A model generated the notes under the pieces. That model was not told the DNA's origin and did not search any database. It worked only from the letters and a program-made list of their open reading frames with translations. A DNA stretch of 64,000 bases. Source: Halopseudomonas xiamenensis (GTDB lineage: Bacteria > Pseudomonadota > Gammaproteobacteria > Pseudomonadales > Pseudomonadaceae). Both the position numbers and the translations under genes were made by a program. The DNA is taken from positions 62,001 to 126,000 of the forward strand of contig NZ_JACLGO010000008.1 of the NCBI RefSeq assembly GCF_014219065.1, in the 5' to 3' direction. Below are positions 41,761 through 52,896 of this stretch, piece after piece; the stretch's first letter is position 1; each line of letters begins with the position of its first letter.

Positions 41761-42451
41761 ATGTCCGCAGGCCAACCTATTCAGCTTCCCCTGGGTATCA
41801 AGCTCAGGGATGAAGCCACCTTCGATAATTATTTCGCCGGTGCCAACGCCACTGTGCTGGCTGCCTTGCAGGAGCTGGCCGATCCGTCGCACATCCCGGC
41901 CGAGCGCTGCATCTATCTGTGGGGCGCCCCGGGCAGCGGGCGCTCGCACCTGCTGCAGGCGGCCTGTCACCGCATGGCCGAGGCGGGCGCGGTGGCCATG
42001 TACCTGCCGCTGCGCGAGGTACTGGAGCATGGTCCGCTGCTGCTGGATGGCATGGAAGAACTCGACCTGTTATGTCTGGACGATCTGGAACTGCTGGCTG
42101 GCCAGGCCGACTGGGAAGAGGCAGTATTTCATCTGTACAACCGCATCCAGCAGCGCCAGGGGCGAATGCTGATGTCGGCCAGCGCAGCGCCCCGGGGCCT
42201 CGGCCTGCAGCTGCCGGACCTGGCGTCACGCCTGGGTTGGGGGCTGGTGTTCCAGCTGCAGGCACTGGATGACGAGGGCAAACAGCAGATGCTCAAGATG
42301 CGCGCGGAACGCCGTGGCCTGCAACTGCCCGATGAGGTGGCACGCTATATTCTCAGCCGCGGTGCCCGTGGCATGAACGAACTGTTCGCCGCGCTCGAAC
42401 AGCTGGACCAGGCATCGCTGCAGGCCCAGCATCGACTGACCATTCCCTTTG

Positions 42452-42474
<23 letters not shown>
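41761..42474 (+). CDS. hda: DnaA regulatory inactivator Hda
   Basis: This 237-aa AAA+ protein begins with the sliding-clamp-binding peptide QPIQLPLGI, then FDNYFAGANATVLAAL, Walker A WGAPGSGRSHLLQA, a Walker B-type LLCLDDLELL, and sensor 2 in ARYILSRGARGMNELFAALEQLDQ. Clamp-bound Hda stimulates ATP hydrolysis by DnaA and so limits re-initiation of replication. Its 3' end overlaps the end of the convergent DUF2069 gene by 23 bases. Confidence 0.94.
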
Positions 42475-43862
<1,388 letters not shown>

Positions 43863-43942
43863 TCAAGCCGGTGGCTTGGGCGGGGCATGACCGCTATTCT
43901 AAGCATTAAAGCACTGGCTGTCAGGGAACCAAGGGAGCCTTA

Positions 43943-45199
43943 ATGCCGCGTCGAATCCAACAGTTGGTGTATTTCTGTCGTTATCTGCTGCGCCGCTTCG
44001 GCGAGGATAATTGCCCGAAGAATGCCGCTGCACTGACCTATACCACGCTGTTCGCGGTGGTGCCGGTGATGACCGTCACCTATGCGATGCTGGCGGCGAT
44101 ACCGGCGTTCAACCAGGTGGGAGGGCAGATCGAGGCGTTCATCTTCGACAACTTCGTGCCCTCGACCGGAGCGGCATTGCGCGAATATCTCAGTGAGTTT
44201 TCCCAGCAGGCCCGGCAACTGACCGGTATCGGCGTGGCGGTGTTGATGGTGACTGCGTTCATGATGCTGCTGAATATCGAGAAATCCTTCAACGCCATAT
44301 GGCGCATCCGCCGGCCCCGGCGTGGGCTGTCCAGTTTCCTGTTGTACTGGGCGGTGCTGAGCCTGGGGCCGCTGCTGCTGGGTGCCGGGTTCGTGGTCAG
44401 TACCTACCTGGCTTCCCTGTCCTTCCTGTCCGGTGACGCGGTGCTGGCCTCGGCGTGGAAGCAACTGCTGGGCTGGCTGCCGCTGCTGCTGAGCATCGCG
44501 GCCTTTACCCTGATCTTCGTCGCGGTACCCAACACCCGGGTGCGGTTCAAGCATGGCTTCGCCGGCGGAGTGCTGGTGGCGTTGCTGTTCGAGGGCGCCA
44601 AGGCCTGCTTCGCGCTGTATGTCGCATTGTTTCCCAGCTTCCAGCTGATCTACGGTGCTTTTGCCACCTTCCCGTTGTTCCTGCTGTGGATCTATGTCGC
44701 CTGGATGATCATCCTGTTCGGCGCCGAACTGGTGTGCAACCTGGGCAGCAGTGCCGCCTGGCAGCGGGTGGCCTATCCGTGGCTGGTCAGCCTGTTGGCA
44801 TTGCTGCGGGTGTTTCTGCAGGCGCAGAAGAATGGCCATACTGTCGACCTGGCCAGGGTTAACACCGCAGGCTGGGCCATGCCCGAGGATCTCTGGCTGC
44901 AGTTGACCGAATGGCTGGAAAGCCGGCAGATCATCACCCGCGCCCAGCAGGGTGGCTATGTACTGAGCCGTGACCTTGATTTGCTGGAACTCTCCACGCT
45001 GCTGGAGGAACTGCCGGAGTCGCTACCGGCGGTAGCCTCGCTACCCCTGTCGCTGCAGGGCGGAGACAGCTGGTACCCGCCGCTGCGCGAGGCGCTGACC
45101 GAGTTGGAAGGCTGCCGTCAGCGGATCATGGCCGGCAGTGTGAAAAGCTGGCTGAGCGAGGATGGCAAGGCCGGGCTCAAGACCGAGGAGGCATCATGA
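43943..45199 (+). CDS. YihY family inner-membrane protein with C-terminal soluble domain
   Basis: This 418-aa protein is the longer YihY form: six helices with NCPKNAAALTYTTLFAVVPVMTVTYAMLAAIPAF, MMLLNIEKSFNAIWRIRRPRRGLSSFLLYW and LIYGAFATFPLFLLWIYVAWMIILFGAELVCNLG, then about 130 soluble residues resembling a winged-helix (MPEDLWLQLTEWLESRQIITRAQQGGYVLSRDLDLLELSTLLEELPESL). In P. aeruginosa the equivalent is PA0951. The stop overlaps the thioredoxin-like gene by four bases. Confidence 0.9.
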   Translation: MPRRIQQLVYFCRYLLRRFGEDNCPKNAAALTYTTLFAVVPVMTVTYAMLAAIPAFNQVGGQIEAFIFDNFVPSTGAALREYLSEFSQQARQLTGIGVAVLMVTAFMMLLNIEKSFNAIWRIRRPRRGLSSFLLYWAVLSLGPLLLGAGFVVSTYLASLSFLSGDAVLASAWKQLLGWLPLLLSIAAFTLIFVAVPNTRVRFKHGFAGGVLVALLFEGAKACFALYVALFPSFQLIYGAFATFPLFLLWIYVAWMIILFGAELVCNLGSSAAWQRVAYPWLVSLLALLRVFLQAQKNGHTVDLARVNTAGWAMPEDLWLQLTEWLESRQIITRAQQGGYVLSRDLDLLELSTLLEELPESLPAVASLPLSLQGGDSWYPPLREALTELEGCRQRIMAGSVKSWLSEDGKAGLKTEEAS

Positions 45200-45633
45200 A
45201 GGCGTGGTTCTGCGGTGGTATGTTGGCTGTCATTCTGGCCCTGGGTGGCTGTAGCGAGCAACAGTGGTTGGATCATCAGGGCAATTCGTTGAGCCATGCG
45301 GATCTGCAGGATCAGTGGGTGGTGGTGAACTACTGGGCTGAATGGTGCGCGCCCTGCCTGCATGAGCTGCCGGAGTTCAACCGCCTGGCGGAGCGCCCTG
45401 AGGTCACTGTGCTGGGGGTCAACTACGATGGGGTCAGCGGTGATGCGTTGCTTGCGCTGGCACAGAAGATGGACATCCAATTCGCGGTGATGGGTCAGGA
45501 CTTTGCCGACAGCCTTGGCCTGGAGCGTCCGCAGGTACTGCCGACCACCTATGTATTCAACCCGCAGGGTGAGTTGCAGCATAGTTTGCCGGGGCCGCAG
45601 ACCGAGCGGAGTTTGTTGGTGTTGTTGGAGTGA
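45196..45633 (+). CDS. TlpA/DsbE-like thioredoxin lipoprotein
   Basis: This 145-aa protein has a lipoprotein signal (GGMLAVILALGGC, Cys19) and a redoxin domain with VVNYWAEWCAPCLHELPEFNRLA. The WCAPC active site and the cis-Pro region LPTTYVFNPQGE are intact. It is likely a membrane-tethered periplasmic thiol reductant. It is coupled to the yihY gene by an ATGA overlap. Confidence 0.9.
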   Translation: MKAWFCGGMLAVILALGGCSEQQWLDHQGNSLSHADLQDQWVVVNYWAEWCAPCLHELPEFNRLAERPEVTVLGVNYDGVSGDALLALAQKMDIQFAVMGQDFADSLGLERPQVLPTTYVFNPQGELQHSLPGPQTERSLLVLLE

Positions 45634-45646
45634 GTGGGGCTGCTTT

Positions 45647-45971
45647 CCCCCTCTCCCCCGGCCCCCGCTCCGCGCCCCGGCCCTTCGCAGAGCTCAGGGC
45701 GCTCAAGCGGGCGAAGCAGTGCTTCGCTTTTCCCGCTTTCGCCCCGCAAGGGGCGAGGGGTGACTCGCGCCGGATATGTTGTGCATCTCCTGCTTGAACC
45801 GTTGGTGAAAAACCCCTGGTTTATGACTCACTCCATTTAACGACTCCGTGCTTGGTGCGATGTGCCCCGCAGCGTGTTCAGCAGCGCCACGGAATGCTCA
45901 GGATAAACACGCACGCCCCAGCGCGAGTCACCCCTCGCCCCTTGCGGGAGAGGGGCCGGGGGAGAGGGGGG
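45647..45971. repeat. Long interrupted inverted repeat in intergenic DNA
   Basis: Left segments CCCCCTCTCCCCCGGCCCC (45647-45665) and CCGCAAGGGGCGAGGGGTGA (45744-45763) are mirrored at the right end by TCACCCCTCGCCCCTTGCGG (45928-45947) and GGGGCCGGGGGAGAGGGGG (45952-45970). The left arm holds extra internal DNA of about 78 bases with its own small hairpin. About 150 bp of lower-GC DNA without an ORF separates the arms. The gap otherwise holds no gene. Confidence 0.75.
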
Positions 45972-45973
45972 AG

Positions 45974-46552
45974 CTACTCCCTCACATACCAATACCGATA
46001 CCAGTAATCCTGCACCTTGTCCGGATAACGGTGACTGCCCAGGCTGCCGTTGTAGCGGGCCAGGGCGCGGCGCAGGTCGCCTTTTTCCAGGTCGAGGTAG
46101 TATTTGAGGATGGTGCAGCCATAGCGCAGGTTGGTCGCCAGGTCGATGAGATTGTCTTCCGGTCGGCCCAGCTCGGCTTTCCAGAACGGCATCACCTGCA
46201 TGATGCCCTGGGCGCCGACGCGGGACAGGGCGTAGCGGTCGAACAGGCTTTCCACATGGATTACCGCCAGCACCAGGTCGGGTTTCAGACCGGCGTGGCG
46301 GGCCTCGCGGTGTACCAGGCGCAGGAAGCGCAGGCGCTCCTGCTCATCGGGGATATAGCGTCGCAGCCGGGTGGACATGTCCAGTAGCCAGACCTGGGCA
46401 TCGAAGGCGTCGGCAAAGCTGTCGGCCTGGGACACTGCCTGCATCAGCAGTGCCCGCAGCTCGGGATCGACCGGCTGGCTCTGATTGATTGCCACCGCCG
46501 CAGGCGCAAGGCTCAGGGTGAGGCAGAACACCATCCATGTGTTGCGCGGCAT
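45974..46552 (-). CDS. Lytic transglycosylase SLT-domain protein
   Basis: This 192-aa protein has a signal peptide (TWMVFCLTLSLAPAAVA) and an SLT domain: LKPDLVLAVIHVESLFDRYALSRVGAQGIMQVMPFWKAELG, with the catalytic Glu in HVESLFD and the GAQGIMQVMP motif; NLRYGCTILKYYLDLEKGDLRRALARYNGSLG completes it. It cleaves peptidoglycan between MurNAc and GlcNAc. It follows the lipoprotein gene by one base on the minus strand. Confidence 0.92.
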   Translation of the reverse strand: MPRNTWMVFCLTLSLAPAAVAINQSQPVDPELRALLMQAVSQADSFADAFDAQVWLLDMSTRLRRYIPDEQERLRFLRLVHREARHAGLKPDLVLAVIHVESLFDRYALSRVGAQGIMQVMPFWKAELGRPEDNLIDLATNLRYGCTILKYYLDLEKGDLRRALARYNGSLGSHRYPDKVQDYWYRYWYVRE

Positions 46553-46553
46553 G

Positions 46554-47258
46554 TCAGGGTCGTTCGCTGTGTTCCAGGGCGTGGGTGAATTCGGCCTGCA
46601 GTTCGGGGTCGCCCACCGTCAGCAGGATCAGCATGTTTTCCAACTGTGTGGACTCCTCGTTCAGGCCCAGCTCGTTCAGGCGCCGGACCCGGTAGACCCA
46701 CTGTTCGACATCGCTTTCCTCGAGGCTGTCATGCACCAGCGTGACCGCTTCCTGCAGTACCGCCCGCAGCTCGCGGCTGACCAGCAGGTTCTGTTCGGCG
46801 ACCACCGTGGGCGTGGCCCGGGCCACCAGCTGGACTACCCGCAGGCTCTCGAAGTCCAGCTCGATGAACTGCTCGTCCAGCAGGTTCAGACGCAGCATGC
46901 CGTCATGATCGGTCAGCAGGGAGAAGCGTTTGCCTTCGGCGATCAGGGTGACTGGCTGGGTATCCCATGGTACGGCCTGATAACTCTCATGACTGTTGAC
47001 CGGCCGGTCCGCGGCATCGAACTCGGTGACCTGGTGCAGCTGCTGCTCGGTGATCCGGACAGTGCGCTGGGGCGAGGTCAGCACCAGTTGCTCGCCGGCA
47101 TCGATGCGCAGGTTGTGGCTGACCAGGGTGCGTTCGACCCGCACCGTCACCGCCCCGGGAGGCTGTGGCTGCTGGTTGCTGCAGGCGCTCAAGGTGAGGC
47201 CGGCACACAGCCAGAGCAGCCACGGCAGCACAGGCTGCCGCATGCTATTGGTGGTCAT
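46554..47258 (-). CDS. Putative lipoprotein of unknown function
   Basis: This 234-aa protein has a lipoprotein signal ([18 protein letters not shown], Cys26). The rest is beta-rich with [34 protein letters not shown], then helical from about residue 140. I do not recognise a family. It overlaps the proS stop by four bases and precedes the SLT gene, the PA0957 position in P. aeruginosa. An envelope role beside the transglycosylase is inference. Confidence 0.75.
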   Translation of the reverse strand: MTTNSMRQPVLPWLLWLCAGLTLSACSNQQPQPPGAVTVRVERTLVSHNLRIDAGEQLVLTSPQRTVRITEQQLHQVTEFDAADRPVNSHESYQAVPWDTQPVTLIAEGKRFSLLTDHDGMLRLNLLDEQFIELDFESLRVVQLVARATPTVVAEQNLLVSRELRAVLQEAVTLVHDSLEESDVEQWVYRVRRLNELGLNEESTQLENMLILLTVGDPELQAEFTHALEHSERP

Positions 47259-48988
47259 TGGCGACCCGTGCGCTGGAGCAGGAAGTCGAGCATGTCGGCC
47301 GCCGGCACATTGCTGGCCTCCTGGTCCCGACGGTATTTGTACTCCAGTTGGCCTTCGGCGAGGCCGCGGTCGCTGATGACCACGCGGTGGGGGATGCCGA
47401 TCAGGTCCATGTCGGCGAACTTGACGCCGGGGCTGACCTTCTTGTCGCGGTCGTCCAGCAGCACTTCGACGCCGGCCTGCTGCAATTGCTGATACAGCTG
47501 TTCGGTAGCGTTGCGCACCGCTTCGGAGCTTTCCATCTTCATCGGCACCAGGGCCACCTGGAAGGGCGCCAGGGCGTCCGGCCAGAGAATGCCGCGCTGG
47601 TCATGGTTCTGCTCGATGGCAGCAGCGACCACGCGGGACACACCGATACCGTAGCAACCCATCAGCAGGGTGGAGGTCTTGCCCTGCTCGTTGAGGACGG
47701 TGCACTGCATGGCTTCGCTGTACTTGCGGCCGAGCTGGAAGATATGCCCCACCTCGATACCGCGCTTGATCACCAGGGTGCCGTTGCCATCCGGGCTGAT
47801 ATCGCCTTCCACCACGTTGCGCAGGTCGGCCACTTCGTCAAAACGCGCATCGCGTTCCCAGTTCACCCCAACGAAGTGCTTGCCGTCCTGGTTGGCGCCA
47901 CAGACGAAATCCGCCAGATGGGCAGCGCTGTGATCGGCGATGACCTTGATGTTCATGCCCACCGGACCGATGGAGCCGGGCTTGCAACCGAGTGCCTGTT
48001 CGATCTGTGCTTCGCTGGCGAAGGTCAGCGGCGCCTGGATCGCCGGATGGTTCTCGGCCTTAATCTCGTTCAGTTCATGATCGCCACGCAGTATCAGGGC
48101 CACCAGCGGCTGCGGCTTGCCCTCTTCGGCGGCGCCGAGCACGATCAGCGACTTGACGGTGCGCTCTGCGGGCAGGCCCAGCAGTTCACACACCGCCTCG
48201 ATGGTGCGCTGGTCCGGGGTGTCGACCAGTGTCTTGTCCTGGGCGGGAGCGGGGCGCTCGCCTTGGGGCGGCTGGGCGCTGGCCTTTTCGATATTGGCGG
48301 CATAGCTGCCCGAGTCGGAAAATACGATAGCGTCCTCACCGGATTCGGCGAGCACATGGAACTCATGGGAGCCTTCGCCACCAATGGAGCCGTTGTCGGC
48401 CACGACCGGGCGGTATTCCAGGCCCAGCCGGCTGAAGACGTTGCAATAGGCCTGGTACATGGTGTCGTAGGTCTGTTGCATGGACGGTTGGTCCAGATGG
48501 AAGGAGTAGGCATCCTTCATCAGGAACTCGCGTGCGCGCATCAGGCCGAAACGCGGCCGGATCTCGTCACGGAACTTGGTCTGGATCTGGTACAGGTTCA
48601 GCGGCAACTGCTTGTAACTGGTGATTTCGTTGCGTGCCAGCTCGGTAACCACTTCCTCATGGGTCGGTCCCACGCAGAACTCGCGATCATGACGATCCTT
48701 CAGGCGCAGCAGTTCGGGGCCGTATTCTTCCCAGCGGCCCGACTCCTGCCACAACTCTGCAGGCTGGATGGCTGGCATCAGCACTTCAAGTGCGCCGGCC
48801 TTGTTCATTTCATCGCGGACCACAGCCTCGGCCTTGCGCAGTACACGCAGCCCCATCGGCAGCCAGGTATACAGGCCGGAGGCGATCCGGCGGATCATGC
48901 CGGCGCGCAGCATCAACTGGTGGCTGACCACGGCCGCATCGGCGGGGGTTTCCTTGAGGGTGGAAATAAGATACTGGCTGGTACGCAT
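47255..48988 (-). CDS. proS: Prolyl-tRNA synthetase ProS
   Basis: The start [46 protein letters not shown] is typical; the open frame upstream is noise. At 577 aa it is the bacterial type with the INS editing domain between motifs 2 and 3. Motif 2 is seen around [33 protein letters not shown] and motif 3 as [19 protein letters not shown]-terminal anticodon-binding domain ends in [12 protein letters not shown]. First gene of proS-lipoprotein-SLT. Confidence 0.97.
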   Translation of the reverse strand: MRTSQYLISTLKETPADAAVVSHQLMLRAGMIRRIASGLYTWLPMGLRVLRKAEAVVRDEMNKAGALEVLMPAIQPAELWQESGRWEEYGPELLRLKDRHDREFCVGPTHEEVVTELARNEITSYKQLPLNLYQIQTKFRDEIRPRFGLMRAREFLMKDAYSFHLDQPSMQQTYDTMYQAYCNVFSRLGLEYRPVVADNGSIGGEGSHEFHVLAESGEDAIVFSDSGSYAANIEKASAQPPQGERPAPAQDKTLVDTPDQRTIEAVCELLGLPAERTVKSLIVLGAAEEGKPQPLVALILRGDHELNEIKAENHPAIQAPLTFASEAQIEQALGCKPGSIGPVGMNIKVIADHSAAHLADFVCGANQDGKHFVGVNWERDARFDEVADLRNVVEGDISPDGNGTLVIKRGIEVGHIFQLGRKYSEAMQCTVLNEQGKTSTLLMGCYGIGVSRVVAAAIEQNHDQRGILWPDALAPFQVALVPMKMESSEAVRNATEQLYQQLQQAGVEVLLDDRDKKVSPGVKFADMDLIGIPHRVVISDRGLAEGQLEYKYRRDQEASNVPAADMLDFLLQRTGRQ

Positions 48989-49135
48989 GGGTGCAGAACG
49001 TCCTGGAATCGATGATCGGAGAATGGGGCTTATTGTACGTTCGTCCCCATGCGGCGTATAGCCTGGCAAGGTGGTCGTCGACGGCGGCAACCGCTGGCCT
49101 CGTGGGTGGGTATGGTGCAGGTGCGTCCAGACATG

Positions 49136-49161
49136 AAAAACCCGGCCGGAGCCGGGTTTTT
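49136..49161 (-). terminator. Rho-independent terminator between oprD-type gene and proS
   Basis: CCCGGC/GCCGGG (49141-49146 with 49151-49156) around CGGA, with A5 and T5 tails on the two sides, about 25 bases beyond the porin stop. It works on either strand and separates porin from proS transcription. Confidence 0.9.
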
Positions 49162-49184
49162 CTGCATCGCTGCGCTGGAGCCGC

Positions 49185-50474
49185 TTAGAGCAGGTTCCAG
49201 GTGTAGGATGCGTACAGGCGGTTCTCGTCGATGTCGCCACCGTCCAGCAGGCTGTCCTGGCGTACGGTCGCGTTGCGCCATACCAGGTCGATACCCTGGA
49301 AGAAGCCGCTCTGCAGGGTGTAGCGGATCTCGGTGTCGCGCTCCCAGCGCGAATCGCTGACGCCAGCCGGCGCATCGATGTTGTTGCCCTTGATATAGCG
49401 GGTCATGAAGGTCAGCCCAGGGATGCCCACGCCTTCGAGGTCGTAGTCATAGCGAGCCTGCCAGGAACGCTCGTCCTTGGCGTTGAAGTCGACGACCTGC
49501 ACCGAGTTGGCCAGATAGATGCTGTAGTCGTCATAGGCGAAGCCGGCATCGCCGCCCATGCGCTGATAGGCCACAGTGAAATCGTGGAAGCCAGCACCAA
49601 GAGTGAAGGCCAGGGAGGTAGCCTTGTTGTCATAGTCGGCTGGTAGCCCGGTGTCGGCGTTGACTGCCGCTGCAGGTGAATCATCGGAGGTCTGATAGTG
49701 GGACAGGTCGGTAGTCAGGTCCAGACCATTGCCGAAGTCCCAGACATGAGTGAGGCCGGCATAATGACGCTTCCACAGGTCTTCCGACTTAGAAGTATAC
49801 AGCGAGGCGCTGAGGTTGTCGGTGAACGCATAGGTACCACCCAGGTAGGTCACCTTGTCGTGGTCGATGTTAAGGCTGGAATGACGATAGGGGCCATCAA
49901 ATTGGGAAGAGCCGTCCATATCGCCACGGTCGGTCATGCGGCCTGCTTCGAGCATCAGGCCATCGATGGAAGTATTGGTGATGCTGTAGCCGAAGTAGTG
50001 GCTGGGCAGCAGGCGCGAGTCCTCGTAATTGAGGATCGGGTTTTCCAGCATGTGGAAGCCGTAGCGCAGCACGGTATCACCGGCGATGTTAGCCTTTACT
50101 GCACCGCGGATCTCGGAGTACTCGTCCGGCACGGAACCGTCATTGTCGATCGGCAGCAGGCCAGTGCCGGCGCGACCGCGACCGCTGTCCAGCTTGATGC
50201 CGGCCAGTGCCATGACGTCGGCGCCCAGGCCGATGTTGCCCTGGGTATAGCCGGAGCGGAAGTCGAGGACGAAACCGGTGGCCGTTTCTTCGGCCTTGCT
50301 CTGGCCGGCGGCATTGTTCCTGAAGTCGCGGTTGAAGTAGCCGGTGCGGTTGCTCAGAGTGGCGGAGGCACCTTCGACGAAGCCTTCACCCTGCGCGACA
50401 GCTTGAGTGGCGATGAGACCGTTCGCCATGGCCACAGCCAGGGCAACAGAACTCCATTTGACAGCATTTTTCAT
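49185..50474 (-). CDS. OprD family outer-membrane porin
   Basis: This 429-aa protein has a signal peptide ([28 protein letters not shown]) and OprD marks: [123 protein letters not shown] and a last strand [11 protein letters not shown]. It lies exactly where oprD (PA0958) lies in PAO1, yet the substrate of OprD paralogues varies, so I leave the symbol empty. A terminator follows. Confidence 0.9.
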   Translation of the reverse strand: MKNAVKWSSVALAVAMANGLIATQAVAQGEGFVEGASATLSNRTGYFNRDFRNNAAGQSKAEETATGFVLDFRSGYTQGNIGLGADVMALAGIKLDSGRGRAGTGLLPIDNDGSVPDEYSEIRGAVKANIAGDTVLRYGFHMLENPILNYEDSRLLPSHYFGYSITNTSIDGLMLEAGRMTDRGDMDGSSQFDGPYRHSSLNIDHDKVTYLGGTYAFTDNLSASLYTSKSEDLWKRHYAGLTHVWDFGNGLDLTTDLSHYQTSDDSPAAAVNADTGLPADYDNKATSLAFTLGAGFHDFTVAYQRMGGDAGFAYDDYSIYLANSVQVVDFNAKDERSWQARYDYDLEGVGIPGLTFMTRYIKGNNIDAPAGVSDSRWERDTEIRYTLQSGFFQGIDLVWRNATVRQDSLLDGGDIDENRLYASYTWNLL

Positions 50475-50762
50475 ATTATTTGCTCCTTCCAGTAAAAGAA
50501 CGTGCGCTCTGGTCTATTCACTATCGTCAAGCGGATTCTTTGAATTGCGTATCGCATTGAGTAAAGCATCAAAGTCGCAAACGCGAAAGCCGCCAGTTGA
50601 ATGCGGGTGTTCATGCGCATTCATGTCATAGCGTCTTCTTCGAACGCTTGATGTATTATTATTGCTCACAAGCGTAGCACAGCCAGTCGCTGTTTCCCTT
50701 GATATGCATCATGCTCTTGCCCTGTCTTTATAACCAAACAGCTATCTTCCAAGGATCTGCAT

Positions 50763-51197
50763 ATGTTCAATCTTCATTCACAGCTCGTCAATGATGGCAT
50801 TTGGATAGGAGACTTCGAGTTAAGCACTCTCCTGCTGATGAATGACCGTCAATTCCCTTGGTTCATCCTGGTGCCGCGCAGGGAGGATGTCACTGAAATA
50901 TTCCAATTGGATCAAGAGGATAGAGTTCAGTTGTTGAATGAGTCCTGCTGGCTGGCCGAGGCCCTGAAAGATGGTTTTGCTGCGCACAAGATCAATGTCG
51001 CCGCATTAGGCAATATGGTCAGTCAGTTGCATATTCATCATATTGTTCGTTATCGGGAGGACCCGGCATGGCCTGCACCAGTGTGGGGCAAGTTGCCGCC
51101 AGTAGCCTATGGCGAAGAACAATTGAATGAGTGTGTCAGCCGTTTGCAGGCAGTGTTGACAGCCAACTTCACCTATGCGGAGCGGTTCAGTCGATGA
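50763..51197 (+). CDS. HIT family (histidine triad) hydrolase
   Basis: This 144-aa protein has DRQFPWFILVPRREDVTEIFQLDQEDRVQLLNESCWLAEALKDGF and the nucleotide-binding LHIHHIVRYREDPAWPAPVWG. The triad motif is H-I-H-H, with the third His differing from the standard HxHxH, as in the Pseudomonas PA0959 group. Likely a dinucleotide or nucleotide phosphoramidate hydrolase. It overlaps slyX by four bases. The 50475-50762 stretch before it is AT-rich promoter DNA with no gene. Confidence 0.88.
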   Translation: MFNLHSQLVNDGIWIGDFELSTLLLMNDRQFPWFILVPRREDVTEIFQLDQEDRVQLLNESCWLAEALKDGFAAHKINVAALGNMVSQLHIHHIVRYREDPAWPAPVWGKLPPVAYGEEQLNECVSRLQAVLTANFTYAERFSR

Positions 51198-51409
51198 GTG
51201 ACGAGCTGGTAAACAGGATGGACGAGTTGGAAACCCGGCTGGCTTTCCAGGATGACACCATACAGGCGTTGAACGATGTGGTGAGTCGTCAGGAGTTGGA
51301 GCTGGAGAGATTGCAGCGGGCGCTGGAGTTGTTGGCGCGTCGGCAGGCCGACCTGGCGGCATCCATGCCGGGGGAAGCGGAGGACGATCAGCCCCCGCCC
51401 CATTATTGA
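51194..51409 (+). CDS. slyX: SlyX family protein
   Basis: The 71-aa protein starts MSDELVNRMDELETRLAFQDDTIQALNDVVSRQELELERLQRALELL, a continuous coiled coil typical of SlyX, and ends DDQPPPHY, the family's usual tail. Function is unknown. It follows the HIT gene by ATGA overlap, as in PA0959-PA0960. Confidence 0.93.
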   Translation: MSDELVNRMDELETRLAFQDDTIQALNDVVSRQELELERLQRALELLARRQADLAASMPGEAEDDQPPPHY

Positions 51410-51425
51410 TCCATCGGCTCGCTGT

Positions 51426-52019
51426 TCAGTCGAGGGGTTCGACGTCCTCGGCCTGCAGGCCTTTCTCGCGGCGCGCGACGACGAACTCCACGCGCTGGCC
51501 TTCTTCCAGCACACGATGGCCCTCGCCACGGATGGCGCGAAAGTGCACGAATACATCTTCACCCTGATCCCGGGAGATGAAGCCGAAGCCCTTGCTGGTG
51601 TTGAACCACTTGACCGTGCCCGTTTCCCGCGGGCTGCTGCCGAGGTGGCGACTGCCGCCCGGGCGGGACAGCATGCTGGTGAGGGTAAGTACGGCAAACA
51701 GGCAAACGCCGGCGATGCTGATACCAACCGCTACTGTCAGCAACGGGCCGGCCATGGGGCTGACCAGCAGGACGGCCAGGGGTGTCAGGGCGCCTACCAG
51801 TAGGAGCAGCGAGCCGAGCATGGCCAGGGCGCTGCGTACTCCGGAGCGGCTGGCGAAGTTGTTGCTGAACTGCTGGATGTTGACCAATCCCAACAGCATG
51901 GCGGTGATTGCCGATAGATCGAGGAGGCCGTTCTGGGTGAAGAAGGGGATGCTGAAATACAGGCCGCACAGCAAGGCTGCAAGACCAATGACCAAATGAA
52001 GATAACGGATACTATTCAA
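51426..52019 (-). CDS. Membrane-anchored cold-shock domain protein
   Basis: This 197-aa protein joins four N-terminal membrane helices (residues about 5-115) to a C-terminal cold-shock domain: [63 protein letters not shown], with RNP1 KGFGFI and RNP2 VFVHF complete. It would hold a nucleic-acid-binding domain at the inner membrane. The same layout is at PA0961 in P. aeruginosa. Convergent with slyX. Confidence 0.92.
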   Translation of the reverse strand: MNSIRYLHLVIGLAALLCGLYFSIPFFTQNGLLDLSAITAMLLGLVNIQQFSNNFASRSGVRSALAMLGSLLLLVGALTPLAVLLVSPMAGPLLTVAVGISIAGVCLFAVLTLTSMLSRPGGSRHLGSSPRETGTVKWFNTSKGFGFISRDQGEDVFVHFRAIRGEGHRVLEEGQRVEFVVARREKGLQAEDVEPLD

Positions 52020-52167
52020 AGCGATTCATCCTGTTGCAACGGTATCTTTGACGTGATTCCGGCGTGCTTGTGCGACGACCGGGAGCGCACTCTAACCCGA
52101 AATCGTTGCCGTCACAAAGAGGATGGCAGAAAGGGAGGGGGCGGATGATCATCCGCCCCGCAGGGTC

Positions 52168-52638
52168 TTACTTTTCCAGCAGGCTGCGCAGCATCCAGGC
52201 GGTCTTTTCATGGGCCTGCATGCGCTGGGTCAGCAAGTCGGCGCTGGGCTCGTCACTGGCTTTCTCGCAGGCCGGGAAGGCTTCGCGAGCGGTGCGGGCA
52301 CAGGCTTCCTGGCCCTCGACCAGCAGGCGGATCATGTCGGTAGCATCCGGCACGCCTTCCTCTTCCTTGATCGAGCTCAGCTCGGCGAAGGCCTTGTAGG
52401 TGCCCGGAGCGGGGAAACCCAGGGTGCGGATGCGCTCGGCAATATCGTCGACGGCCAGTGCCAGCTCGTTGTACTGGGTCTCGAACATGGTATGCAGGGT
52501 CTGGAACATCGGGCCCTTGACGTTCCAGTGGAAGTTGTGGGTCTTCAGGTACAGGGTATAGGTATCCGCCAGCAGCAGGGACAGGCCCTTGGCAATTTGT
52601 TCGCGATCCTTCTGGCTGATACCGATATCAATCTTCAT
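52168..52638 (-). CDS. dps: Dps family DNA-protection/ferritin-like protein
   Basis: The start [74 protein letters not shown] at 52638 fits Dps. The inter-subunit ferroxidase residues are present: HNFHWNVKG (His), and D/E in [17 protein letters not shown]. At 156 aa it lacks a long lysine-rich DNA-binding tail. It stores iron and shields DNA from peroxide. Confidence 0.93.
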   Translation of the reverse strand: MKIDIGISQKDREQIAKGLSLLLADTYTLYLKTHNFHWNVKGPMFQTLHTMFETQYNELALAVDDIAERIRTLGFPAPGTYKAFAELSSIKEEEGVPDATDMIRLLVEGQEACARTAREAFPACEKASDEPSADLLTQRMQAHEKTAWMLRSLLEK

Positions 52639-52896
52639 GTCTGTCTCCACGATCGAAGCGAAAATGTCCATCCAGTATATGCCGTGCCCGGCCGGGCTCA
52701 AGCCCTGTTTGCCAATCACCGGCATTGTGGTTGTCTATGGGCGTCTTTGCGCTGGGCGTGGCATTGCGCTGGCAATGCTCGCCTGCCGGTGGTCACTTCG
52801 GGTATATTATGGCGCTTTTATCTATCCGCGCTGACGGATGGGCCAAGGCGATTGGCCAGGACGCAGCTGCTCTGTCGACAACAGGATTCCACACTC

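Noticed and set aside
47258-49015. A 585-codon open frame on the plus strand
   Set aside because: It is the antisense of proS, with no recognisable domain.
52123-52896. A longer aspS with about 258 extra N-terminal codons
   Set aside because: The extension is antisense to dps and the promoter region. The known AspS start MRTHYCGQL is at 52897-52900.
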